From assembly GCF_016741775.1 (NCBI RefSeq), contig NZ_JAERRK010000010.1, positions 124,001 to 188,000 of the forward strand: a stretch of 64,000 nucleotides of DNA, given 5' to 3'. Position 1 is the first letter of the stretch. Each line of letters begins with the position of its first letter. Position numbers and translations under genes: made by a program. The notes below the pieces were generated by a model. That model made no database searches. It worked only from the letters and a program-made list of their open reading frames with translations, and was not told where the DNA came from. The stretch is from Streptomyces actinomycinicus (GTDB lineage Bacteria > Actinomycetota > Actinomycetes > Streptomycetales > Streptomycetaceae). Shown here piece after piece: positions 1 through 45,447 of the stretch.

Positions 1-18511
<18,511 letters not shown>

Positions 18512-18524
18512 GGTCGTCGGATCC

Positions 18525-37856
<19,332 letters not shown>

Positions 37857-38676
37857 GGGTGAAGTCCTTTGGAGAGCGGGACGATACGGCGCGGGCCACG
37901 CGGCGAACCCGGCATCGCCGCAGGGCGGTGCGCCGGATCGGAGGTGACACGCCGGGTGTGCGCGACGGTGGACGGTGCTGCGGTGCGGTGGCCGGGACGG
38001 CGGCCTGGTGCGAGGGCCGTGGCTGTGTGGTGGTGGCTGTGGGTGGGGGCTGGACGCCCGCCGGTCGGTGACCTGTTCCGGCGGCCGCGGTCGGTGTCCG
38101 GTGGGCCGGGGCGGCTCGTCCGGGCGGCGAGGGGACCGCCGGGCGCTGCCGGAGTACGGACGGTGGTCCGCCGCGGTGTCCGGGCCGTCGGGGCCGACGG
38201 CCTCTCCCCCGCCGACGTGGGCGGGGACCGTGAGCGGGACCGCTCCCGGCCACGGAGCCGACCGGCACGGATCTCCCGGCCCGGGTGGGCCGTGCCGCGC
38301 GGGACCGCACCGGAGCCCGGGCCGACGGCGACCGGACCGAGCGTGCCGCCGCTGCCCCGGCCGGCCGACGACCGGGCCGAACGAAACCGAAGCGGAACCC
38401 CGGCCTGCCTCCACCGAACCGGCCGAAACGGCAGCGGACCCCGGCCGACCACGACCGAACCGAACCGGAACCCGAACTCCGCCCCAGCCGGCCACAAGCG
38501 TGCCGGGCAGGACCGGAGCGGACCCCCGACGGCCTCGACCGAACCGCACAGGATCCCGAACGCAGCCCCTGCCGAGCACGAGCGGGCCGGCAGGAAAGGA
38601 GCGGGATCCCGGCCGGCCGTGGCCGGGGCGAGCAGGACCGGACGTGGGGGCGGGCCGGGCCGGTGCCGGTCGCGGG
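37857..38676. other. 820-nt gap between hydrolase and NRPS with degenerate repeats
   Basis: No gene is supported here, although several frames stay open because of high GC. About 38,340-38,640 contains imperfect, spaced repeats of a CCGAACCG / GGAxCCCG pattern (for example near 38,455 and 38,535). The first 60 nt upstream of the NRPS start are less ordered and could hold a promoter. The gap is long for an NRPS operon, so a separate promoter for the NRPS genes is possible but not shown. Confidence 0.5.
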
Positions 38677-40029
38677 TCAGCCGTCGTCGGTACGGCGTGC
38701 CGTGCGCCCGGATATCTGTATCCGGTCGACTCGGCCGGTGGCCGGATCCCGGTGGAACCGGCCCCCGGGTTCGAGGCGCCCGGTGGCCGGATCGCGCAGA
38801 TCGCAGGACAGGTCGGCGTAGCAGACCAGCCGAAGGGGCACGTCGCCGTCCACGGACAGGGCCGGCGCGCCGTCCGGTCCGGGCGCGACTCGGTAGGTCG
38901 TGGTGCCGTTGCGGTAGGTGCCCGTGCAGTCGGGCGGGCCGACGGGCCTGCCCCGGTCCGCGACGTCCGCCGCGGCGGGCACCCGAATGCCGGTGAGCGG
39001 GCCGAGTTCCCCGGCCAGGTCGCGCCAGAGTGCGGTGGCACCTCCGGCGTTACCCGTGAAGGCGACCACCACGCCGCTCTCGGGGTCGGCGCGCAGATGG
39101 CAGGACGTGCCCTGGGCATTGCCGTCGTGGCCGCACCAGACACGGCCGTCCTTCTGGTACAGGGCGAGCCCGGTGCCCCAGCCGTCGGCGAGCGTACCGG
39201 GACGGGCGGCGGTCTCGGGCCGGCGCATCTCCTTGGCGACGGCCGGCGGCAGCAGATCCGAGCGGCCGGTCAGCGCGCTGCCCAACGCGGCCAGGTCCAG
39301 GGCGCTCGCGAGCAGCGCCCCGGCCGGCGCCTCCAGCGGGGCCAGGTTCTGCCGGGCCGGAACGGCCTGTCCGGTGGCGGTGTTGACGGCGTGTCCCGCG
39401 GCCACCGGGCGGCCGGGTGAGGCGTCGTCGACGAACGCGGCGAGGACACCGAGGGGTTCGAGGAGCAGCGCCCGTACCGCCTCGTGCCACGGCATGCCGG
39501 TGACCGTCTCCACCAGCCGTCCGGCGGCGACGTAGCCGGCGTTGGAGTAGGAGAAGTCGGTTCCGGGCGTGAACAGCAGGTCGCGGTCGGTGCAGACGGC
39601 GGTGAGGTAGCGCGTCGCGGTGGTCGTGGCGGCGGTGTCGGAGTCCGGTCCGGTGGGCAGTCCGCCGGTGTGGCTGAGGAGTTGACGGACCGTCACACGG
39701 GGCGTTCCGCTCAGCTCGGGGAGGTACTCGGCCACTGGTGTGTCCAGTTCGACGTCGCCGTCGTCGGCCAGGAGCATGACGAGCGCGGCGGTGTAGGGCT
39801 TGGTGAGCGATCCGAGGGGGACCGCGGTGTCCGCGGTGAACGGGCTGCCGGTCGTGACGTCGGCCGTTCCGGTGTGCGCGGCGAAGACGTCGGTGCCGGT
39901 GTGCACGGCGAGTTGGGCGCCGGGCACCCGGTGGATCCGGGCGAGGGCGTCGAGGCGGTCCTGTAGTTGCCGGTGTAAGAGGGACGGCGTCCGGGAGGCG
40001 GCCGGAGCGGCGGGGATGGTGTACGGCAT
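38677..40029 (-). CDS. Stand-alone PBP-type thioesterase / serine hydrolase (SurE-like)
   Basis: The 450-residue protein belongs to the beta-lactamase/penicillin-binding-protein fold (class C type). Visible active-site motifs are Ser74-Leu-Thr-Lys77, Tyr161-Ser-Asn163 and His301-Asp-Gly303 in place of KTG. The C-terminal 100 residues look like the lipocalin-like extension of this family. There is no clear signal peptide, which argues against a secreted beta-lactamase. Length and motif spacing resemble SurE of surugamide biosynthesis and its relatives, which release and cyclise NRPS peptides in trans. It lies between the P450 (99 nt) and the NRPS genes on the same strand. ATG at 40,029 follows a GGGAG ribosome site. 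The family is certain; the cyclase role is inferred from motifs and position. A D-aminopeptidase or esterase is the alternative. Confidence 0.85.
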   Translation of the reverse strand: MPYTIPAAPAASRTPSLLHRQLQDRLDALARIHRVPGAQLAVHTGTDVFAAHTGTADVTTGSPFTADTAVPLGSLTKPYTAALVMLLADDGDVELDTPVAEYLPELSGTPRVTVRQLLSHTGGLPTGPDSDTAATTTATRYLTAVCTDRDLLFTPGTDFSYSNAGYVAAGRLVETVTGMPWHEAVRALLLEPLGVLAAFVDDASPGRPVAAGHAVNTATGQAVPARQNLAPLEAPAGALLASALDLAALGSALTGRSDLLPPAVAKEMRRPETAARPGTLADGWGTGLALYQKDGRVWCGHDGNAQGTSCHLRADPESGVVVAFTGNAGGATALWRDLAGELGPLTGIRVPAAADVADRGRPVGPPDCTGTYRNGTTTYRVAPGPDGAPALSVDGDVPLRLVCYADLSCDLRDPATGRLEPGGRFHRDPATGRVDRIQISGRTARRTDDG

Positions 40030-40128
40030 GAGAAGGGGACTCCCGTTGGGTGGGTCTCATGTGCGGGTGTGCCGGTCCGGCCCGCCGAGCGGTGTGGGGG
40101 CCGGCCGAGGGCGCTGCGCGCGCCGGGG

Positions 40129-41337
40129 CTACGGTCTGCTGACCTCGACGGGCAGATGACGCACGCCGACGATGACGGCCGGGTTCTGGTAGGCGACGTC
40201 CTCGTAGGAGGGGATCACCAGGGTGCGGAATCGTTCATGCAACATGTGAAGAGCGATCCGCGCCTCGAGCCGGGCCAGCGGCGCGCCGAAGCAGAAGTGG
40301 ATGCCGTGTCCGAAGGTCAGATGCGGGTTGGGACTTCGGGTCACGTCGAAGACGTCGGGTGCGGTGAAGCGGGCGGGGTCCCGGTTGGCGGCGCCCAGAT
40401 GCGCCATCAGCATCGTGTCGGCCGGGATGTCGTGGCCGCCGAGGACCACGGGCCGGGTGACTCGGCGGCCCAGCTCCGGGAAGGGGGGCAGCCAGCGCAG
40501 CACCTCCTCGACGGCGGCCGGGATGCGGGACGGGTCGGCGCGCAGCGCGGCGTCCGTGCCGGGGTGCCGGTCGAAGGTGACGACCGCGTTGCCCAGCAGT
40601 GCGGTCGTGGTGATGTGCCCGGCCACCAGCAGCAGGGCCACGAAGCCGACCATCTCCTGGTCGGCGAGGCGGACGCCGTCCACCTCGGCGGCGATGAGTC
40701 TGCTGGTGAGGTCGTCCCCGGGGTTCGCACGGCGGGCGCGGATGTGGTCCAGCATGTAGCCGTTCATCTCGCGCACCGTGGGGGCGATGGCTTCCAGCGC
40801 CCGCTCCAGGTCGGCCATGTCGGGCGCCTCGCCGAGCTGGTCGCCGCCGAACAGGACGCTCGCCCACTCCTGGAAGAGCCGGTGTTCCCCGGCCGGGATG
40901 CCGAGCAGTTCGGCGATCACGATGATGGGCAGCGGATAGGCCAGCGCGTCGACCAGGTCGAACCGGTCGCGGTCGGCGACGGCGTCCAGCAGCCGGGCGC
41001 AGACGGCCTCGATACGGGGGCCGAGTCCCTGCACGACCCGCGGGGTGAACGCCTGGCTCACCAGGGTGCGGAGCTTGCGGTGCTCCGGCGGGTCCATGGC
41101 GACGAAGTTGCCCTGGGTGAAGGTCTCGAAGTCGGACTGGGTGGGGGCGAGGGCGGAGAGTTCGGAGGAGTACGTCGCCGGGTCGGCGAGCACGGTGGCG
41201 ACGGTCTCGTGGTCCAGCACCTGCCAGACCCGCTGTGTCTCGTCGTACCGCACCGGCCCGGCCTCGGGTAAGCACCGCCAGCGGTCGGCCAACTCCTCCA
41301 AGAGAAGGCGTTCGCCCGTCGATTGCTTGCTGATCAC
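40129..41337 (-). CDS. Cytochrome P450
   Basis: A 402-residue bacterial class P450 that should hydroxylate or otherwise oxidise the peptide or one of its carrier-bound residues. The haem-binding motif is FGHGIHFCFG, with Cys349 as thiolate ligand. The K-helix has E278xxR281. The I-helix motif reads AGHITT (239-244), so the acidic residue normally before the conserved Thr is Ile. The GTG start at 41,337 is preceded by GGAAGGAGG at 5-6 nt. The hydrolase gene follows after 99 nt on the same strand, and the NRPS genes after that, so it is probably a tailoring enzyme of the cluster. No ferredoxin gene is present nearby. Confidence 0.93.
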   Translation of the reverse strand: MISKQSTGERLLLEELADRWRCLPEAGPVRYDETQRVWQVLDHETVATVLADPATYSSELSALAPTQSDFETFTQGNFVAMDPPEHRKLRTLVSQAFTPRVVQGLGPRIEAVCARLLDAVADRDRFDLVDALAYPLPIIVIAELLGIPAGEHRLFQEWASVLFGGDQLGEAPDMADLERALEAIAPTVREMNGYMLDHIRARRANPGDDLTSRLIAAEVDGVRLADQEMVGFVALLLVAGHITTTALLGNAVVTFDRHPGTDAALRADPSRIPAAVEEVLRWLPPFPELGRRVTRPVVLGGHDIPADTMLMAHLGAANRDPARFTAPDVFDVTRSPNPHLTFGHGIHFCFGAPLARLEARIALHMLHERFRTLVIPSYEDVAYQNPAVIVGVRHLPVEVSRP

Positions 41338-41655
41338 CTTGCCTCCTTCCTATCGGCCGGCGCGTGCGGGCACGGAGAAGTCACGCGCGCGGACGTGTGA
41401 CGGACCCGGCCGGCCAGGGGTGGGCGGTCCGGGACGCGACTGCGGCACGGTCGTCCGGGCACCGGGCGGGAGCAGCGCGCGGACGCGCCCCGCCTCGTGC
41501 GCGGTCAGCCGGCGTCGGTCTGATGCGGGGGTGGGTTCACGGCTCTCGACACATGCGGCGCAGGACGCGGCGGCCGCGCGGCCGGCCACGGCCCCGCAGT
41601 GAGCCCTGTCGTGCGGCACGCCAACCCGACATAACCCCATCCCCTCAGCGATTCC

Positions 41656-41678
41656 TCCCGCGCAACGATCACGCGGGA
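41656..41678. promoter_or_regulatory. Inverted repeat upstream of P450
   Basis: TCCCGCG and CGCGGGA are separated by 9 nt. This is either a small hairpin or an operator about 320 nt upstream of the P450 start. No regulator gene lies within the visible part of the cluster. Confidence 0.3.
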
Positions 41679-41757
41679 CCCTCCCGGTTCTTCGACGGAC
41701 AGCGAGGCCCCCTGCCCCGGCCGTTCGGAACGAGGTGTGAATATACGCAGTGACAGC

Positions 41758-41782
41758 TCATGCCGCCCCACGATTGGCATGA
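41758..41782. promoter_or_regulatory. Inverted repeat TCATGCC-N11-GGCATGA
   Basis: A perfect 7-bp inverted repeat with an 11-nt spacer sits in the least GC-rich part of the region, next to ATATA at about 41,741. Spacing and setting suit a dimeric regulator site. Which gene it controls is unclear: the P450 lies about 420 nt away to the left. Confidence 0.35.
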
Positions 41783-41919
41783 AGCACACCGCTCGACACC
41801 TTCGTTTCGATGGAACTCGGCCACAGTCTTCACGGCGAGTCACATGCAAGCAACCCCCTGAAGTTGAACGGAGCGTACTCTGGCGGTGCTTTTGCGTCAC
41901 GACTCGGCCACTTCGCCCA

Positions 41920-41933
41920 CCCTCCATGGAGGG
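41920..41933. promoter_or_regulatory. 14-bp perfect palindrome
   Basis: CCCTCCATGGAGGG is a perfect palindrome in the same regulatory-looking stretch. It may be an operator. It could also be chance, since it is a single copy. Confidence 0.25.
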
Positions 41934-42450
41934 ACCCACGGCCCAACATCGCCCCGCGTGTGCCCCGGCGCCGCATCCGTAAACAAGATGGGGGAAGAAA
42001 GGCGCCACTGGTGCTCCGGCGGACGGTCCGTCCCGCTGCCGGCCGCGCCGGGCCGGCGCTCCGCTCGGTTGTTCGACGGGTTGGCCGGGACCTTCCCTGA
42101 TCTGGGGCGACGTTCGGCCAACGGGCACTCCGTACGTCGCCGCCGGGGCGCTGAGCGACACGCTCCGGGGGGCTTCGGTCCGCGGCCGACACGCCTTTGC
42201 CACCCGGCGTACCGCCCGCGCGCCGCCCGGCCGTTCAGGGCCCGCGGAACACCGGGTTCCCTCGCCCACCGCACAGAATCGGCCATCCTGGCGCGGCGGG
42301 GGCGCACATGAAGCGTCCGTACACCGACCCGTGCTTCTCCCGCACGGCCGTGCGCCTCGGCCGACGACCGCGACACGCCGGAGCACGCCGGGTCGGCACC
42401 GCCCGGAGGGCCCGGCCGCGTCCCGTGCCGCGACGCCGCCGGGCAGGGGG

Positions 42451-42671
42451 GTGAGCCTCATGCCGCTCGCCGGACACAAGGGTGAGCCTCATGGACGTTC
42501 GCCGTGCACAGGGGTGAGCCTCATGCCGCTCGCCGGGCGCAGGGGTGAGTCTCGTGGACGTTCGCCTGGCACAGGAGTGAGCCTCATGCCGCTCGCCGGG
42601 CGCAGGGGTGAGTCTCGTGGACGTTCGCCTGGCGCGGGGGTGAGTCTCATGGACGTTCGCCTGGCGCGGGG
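42451..42671. repeat. Seven-unit 31/32-bp tandem repeat array
   Basis: Units begin with GTGAG at 42,451, 42,482, 42,514, 42,545, 42,577, 42,608 and 42,640, alternating 31 and 32 bp, so the true period is a 63-bp dimer. Odd units continue CATGCCGCTCGCCGG, even units continue TGGACGTTCGCC. Because 63 is a multiple of three, frames stay open on both strands, but no start signal or coding bias makes it a credible gene. There are no unique spacers. Confidence 0.9.
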
Positions 42672-42735
42672 CGCCCGCGGCGGGGGAGTCTGGTCCCCGG
42701 ATGCGGCGCGCGGCCGGACGAGGGAGGTGGTCGGC

Positions 42736-43212
42736 GTGTCCGACGGACCGGTGCCGCGACGCCCGGCGGTCGGCGTGGCGCCGCCCGGCCGGCCGGCGCT
42801 GTCGCTCGCGCCGGTACGCCGCTGGAGGACGCGCGCGGGCATGCTTGCCGCCGCCGGGAGGCCCGGCAGACCGGCCGGCGAACTGCTCGGCATCCCGCTC
42901 CGGGTGTCGGTGCCCTCACCGAACGACCCGGCGTACGAGGACCGTTACCGGGCGGCGCTGCCGAGCCGGCAGGTGACGTCGTTCGTCGCGGTCCGCCCGC
43001 CCGGCCAGTGGCTGTCGTTCCGGATGCGTCCGAGCCGGACCGGGTTGAGCGTGCCCATCAGCAAGGCCCGGACGGTGGCGGAGATGGCGCGCGGGCGCAC
43101 ACGGCCGAGGCCCGGCCCTCCCGTAGGAGGGCCGGGCCGTTCCCCGCCGGTCGGAACCGAGGTGAGGCCGTCGGGGAGTGTGGGGTCCGGACTGCTCAGT
43201 GCGAGCCGGTGA
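42736..43212 (+). CDS. Hypothetical short reading frame, possibly a gene remnant
   Basis: GTG at 42,736 is preceded by AGGGAGG with 8-nt spacing, and third codon positions between about 42,900 and 43,100 are nearly all G or C, which is the Streptomyces coding pattern. The 158-residue product begins MSDGPVPRRPAV and is rich in Arg and Pro. I recognise no domain. The last third is doubtful: it runs through a strong terminator-like hairpin (43,109-43,138) and overlaps the end of the opposite-strand protease by 17 nt. It may be a truncated gene whose original stop was lost, or not a gene at all. Confidence 0.3.
   Translation: MSDGPVPRRPAVGVAPPGRPALSLAPVRRWRTRAGMLAAAGRPGRPAGELLGIPLRVSVPSPNDPAYEDRYRAALPSRQVTSFVAVRPPGQWLSFRMRPSRTGLSVPISKARTVAEMARGRTRPRPGPPVGGPGRSPPVGTEVRPSGSVGSGLLSASR
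43109..43138. terminator. Strong hairpin after the protease gene
   Basis: A perfect 13-bp stem (GGCCCGGCCCTCC paired with its complement) with a CGTA loop lies 58 nt beyond the protease stop. There is no long T-run, as is common in Streptomyces. It can act from either direction. Confidence 0.75.
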
Positions 43213-43561
43213 GGGAGGACGACCCGTCGCCCGCCGCGCCGTTGCCGGACTGGTGCCCGGCCGAGCCGGACTGGTCGGCCGGGTCGGCACCGCCGCCGGC
43301 CTGGTCGCCGCCGGCCCCGGCCTGGTCGCCGGCACCCGACTCGTCACCGGCACCGGCACCCGCCTGGTCGCCCGCACCGGCGTGGTCGCCCGCGCCCGCT
43401 CCATCGCCGGCACCGGCCTGGTCACCCGCACCGGCCTGGTCACCGGCACCCGCATCGTCACCCGCACCGGCCTGGTCACCGGCACCCGCATCGTCACCCG
43501 CGCCCGCCTCGTCACCGGCACCGTTGCCGCCGTCACCGGCACCGTTGCCACCGTCGCCGGC
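43196..43561 (-). repeat. Gly-Ala-Asp coding repeat in protease C-terminus
   Basis: Units of 15 bp combined into 30-bp units encode GAGD followed by Q, D, H, E or G and A. The last 30 residues depart from the repeat and end in Ser-rich sequence. The tail is acidic and flexible, and could act as a spacer or cell-wall-associated segment. Confidence 0.85.
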
Positions 43562-44719
43562 GCCGCCGTTGCCGAGGGTGGCACCGGTGGCCTGGAGGGC
43601 GGTGGTCACGGGCTGGAAGAAGGTCTCGCCGCCGCTGGTGCAGTCGCCGCTGCCGCCGGAGGTGAGGCCGAGGGCGCTGCCGTCCTGGGTGAACAGGGAG
43701 CCGCCGCTGTCGCCGGGTTCCGCGCACACGTTCGTCTGGATGAGGCCGGTGACGGTGTCGACGCCGTTCGGGTCGGTCTCGCTCTGGAAGTTGACGGTGG
43801 CGTCCAGGCCGGTGACCTGGCCGTCGTGCAGCCCGGTGGTCGAGCCCATCCGGAACACGGTCGCGCCGACGGTGGCGTCGGCGGCCTGACCGATCTGCAC
43901 GGTCTGGCCGTTGCCGACGTTGACCTCGCTGGGCGCCTGGGTGTTGGGGTCGTTGTACTTGACGAGCGAGAAGTCGTTGCCGGGGAACTTCGCCTGGTCC
44001 ACCGTGGCGATGGGCTGGCCGTTCTGCGAGTCGGACCAGTCCTTGGCGGCGACTCCGCAGTGACCGGCGGTCAGGAAGGCCGGGCTGCCGTCGGAGGCGG
44101 TGACGTTGAAGCCGAGGGAGCAGCGGACGTTGCCGCCCTGCGCCTGGGAGAAGATGGCGTCGCCGCCGGAGACGAAGGTCTTGAAGGTGCCGGAGGACTT
44201 CTTCAGGGTGGCCATGCCGGAGCCGAGGCTCTGCACGGTGGACTCGAGCCGGTCCCACTTGGCGCCGGTGACCGTGCTGTCGGCCGTGACGAGGACCTTG
44301 TCGGTCCGCGGGTCCACGGCCCAGGAGGTGCCGGGGATGGTCGCCTTGGTCTTGAGCGTCCTGGCGGCGGCCTTGAGTTCGGCGGTGCTGTTCTCGACCT
44401 GGCGGACGACCGCGCCCGCCTTCTTCGCCTGTACGACGACGTTGTCGTCGCCGTTGACCACGTTGACGACGAGCTGCTGCTTGCCGCTGTCGTAGTAGGA
44501 CCCGGCGAAGGCCTCGCCGAGGATCTTCTGCAGCTGGGCGGCCAGGTCCGAGGCGTCGGAGGCCTTCAGCGTCTTCGCACCGGCCGCGCCGCCCGCGGTC
44601 GCGTCGTTCTGGTCCTGCGATGCGTTGGCGTTGGGCAGCAGGAGGGCCGCTGCTCCGAGGGCCGCGACACCGCCCACCGCTATCGCTGCCTTGCGCTTGG
44701 GCATTCGCTTGTGACTCAA
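43196..44719 (-). CDS. Secreted alpha-lytic/streptogrisin-type serine protease with repeat tail
   Basis: A 507-residue S1-family preproprotease. TTG at 44,719 is chosen because AGGAGG lies 8 nt upstream; an ATG at 44,704 is possible. The signal peptide (about residues 1-33) ends in a plausible ANA-S cleavage site. A propeptide of the alpha-lytic type follows (about 35-185). The catalytic residues are His220 (TAGHC), Asp249 (GNDFSL) and Ser338 (GDSGG), with disulphide cysteines around them. Residues 387 to the end are about 120 residues of Gly-Ala-Gly-Asp repeats without a terminal binding domain, unlike streptogrisin C-type enzymes that end in a chitin-binding domain. The gene is divergent from the thioesterase at 44,916 and stands alone. 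Confidence 0.93.
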   Translation of the reverse strand: MSHKRMPKRKAAIAVGGVAALGAAALLLPNANASQDQNDATAGGAAGAKTLKASDASDLAAQLQKILGEAFAGSYYDSGKQQLVVNVVNGDDNVVVQAKKAGAVVRQVENSTAELKAAARTLKTKATIPGTSWAVDPRTDKVLVTADSTVTGAKWDRLESTVQSLGSGMATLKKSSGTFKTFVSGGDAIFSQAQGGNVRCSLGFNVTASDGSPAFLTAGHCGVAAKDWSDSQNGQPIATVDQAKFPGNDFSLVKYNDPNTQAPSEVNVGNGQTVQIGQAADATVGATVFRMGSTTGLHDGQVTGLDATVNFQSETDPNGVDTVTGLIQTNVCAEPGDSGGSLFTQDGSALGLTSGGSGDCTSGGETFFQPVTTALQATGATLGNGGAGDGGNGAGDGGNGAGDEAGAGDDAGAGDQAGAGDDAGAGDQAGAGDQAGAGDGAGAGDHAGAGDQAGAGAGDESGAGDQAGAGGDQAGGGADPADQSGSAGHQSGNGAAGDGSSSLTGSH

Positions 44720-44915
44720 ACTTCTCGACCTCCTGGGGGCGAGGGTCTGCCGCTGGGGCAGTTCGTATCGGGGGGTGGTCATCGCGGCGCCTGGATGGCC
44801 GTAGGTACGCACCGGCCGCGTGGTGTGTTCAATTCCGTTTTCCGGAGGCCGGATCGGAGCGGTGGACCGGCCGTGCTGCGCGTGTCGCGGCGAACGGCCG
44901 GGAACAATCCGTCCC

Positions 44916-45329
44916 ATGACGATGACCAGCGCCGAAGCCGACAAGATCCTCTCCGCCAACTTCGCCCCCTGGGTGCTCGATCTCGGGCTGACCGTGGAGG
45001 CGGTGGGCGAGGACCGGGCCGTGCTGCGGCTGCCCTGGTCGGACCGGCTGGCCCGGGAGGGCGGGGGGCTGTCGGGTCAGGCGCTGATGGCGGGGGCGGA
45101 CACGGCGACGGTGATCGCGGTGTCAGCGGCCCGGGGCGGATTCGTGCCGATGACGACCGTGCAGCAGTCGACCTCGTTCCAGCGGGCGGTGACCGGCGCG
45201 GACGTCCTGATCGAGGCGGTCCTGACGAAGCTGGGCCGCCGGATGGCGTTCGCGGACGTCACCATGACCGACGCCGTCTCAGGGGCGCTGGCCGCCCGCG
45301 CGAGCACGGTCTACGCGATTCTGGGCTGA
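44916..45329 (+). CDS. PaaI-family hotdog thioesterase
   Basis: A 137-residue single-domain hotdog protein, the size usual for the PaaI/YdiI group that hydrolyses acyl- or aryl-CoA. The central stretch GGLSGQALMAGADTA corresponds to the conserved helix region of the family, although the usual acidic catalytic residue is replaced by a Ser/Gln context. ATG at 44,916 is used; a second ATG in frame lies at 44,922. Upstream, 196 nt are shared with the divergent protease. No substrate can be deduced and it probably has nothing to do with the protease. A 12-bp palindrome lies 11 nt past the stop. Confidence 0.85.
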   Translation: MTMTSAEADKILSANFAPWVLDLGLTVEAVGEDRAVLRLPWSDRLAREGGGLSGQALMAGADTATVIAVSAARGGFVPMTTVQQSTSFQRAVTGADVLIEAVLTKLGRRMAFADVTMTDAVSGALAARASTVYAILG

Positions 45330-45339
45330 CACACTCGGC

Positions 45340-45351
45340 TACCGATCGGTA
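45340..45351. promoter_or_regulatory. 12-bp palindrome TACCGATCGGTA
   Basis: A perfect palindrome just downstream of the thioesterase gene. It resembles a TetR-type operator core. Its target could be the peptide operon 430 nt further on, which is uncertain. Confidence 0.35.
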
Positions 45352-45393
45352 ACGGTCAGCTCCGAACACGAAGCGGAATCTCCCCTTCAGGGA

Positions 45394-45447
45394 ATCTGCA
45401 CATCCAATACCCACCCGCGTCACCGGCGTCGGCGGATCTGCACATCC
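45394..45447. promoter_or_regulatory. Direct repeats ATCTGCACATCC, 42 bp apart
   Basis: The 12-mer occurs at 45,394-45,405 and 45,436-45,447, start to start exactly 42 bp, or four helical turns. Each copy is flanked by GG(A)AT and ATCC, giving partial dyad symmetry. The spacing suggests two dimers binding the same DNA face. Confidence 0.45.

Larger units (their letters stand above)
41338..42450. other. Long intergenic region upstream of the P450
   Basis: I find no convincing gene. The stretch 41,730-41,910 is clearly less GC-rich than its surroundings and is the best place for promoters. It contains several inverted repeats, listed separately. Short frames are open on both strands, but none has a good ribosome site together with recognisable protein features. 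Confidence 0.5.

Noticed and set aside
37857..39143. Upstream extension of the first NRPS frame
   Set aside because: The extra 429 codons have no NRPS features, overlap the hydrolase gene and lack a start with a ribosome site. ATG 37,856 has AAAGGAC.
38677..40029. Secreted beta-lactamase or resistance gene
   Set aside because: There is no signal peptide, HDG stands in place of KTG, it has a C-terminal lipocalin-like part, and its place in the NRPS operon favours a peptide-releasing role.
41350..41640. 96-residue minus-strand frame just upstream of the P450
   Set aside because: It has no ribosome site, no recognisable domain and Arg/Pro-rich low-complexity composition, and it lies where a promoter or leader is expected.
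42451..42671. CRISPR array
   Set aside because: Units follow each other with no unique spacers, alternate 31 and 32 bp, and there are no cas genes.
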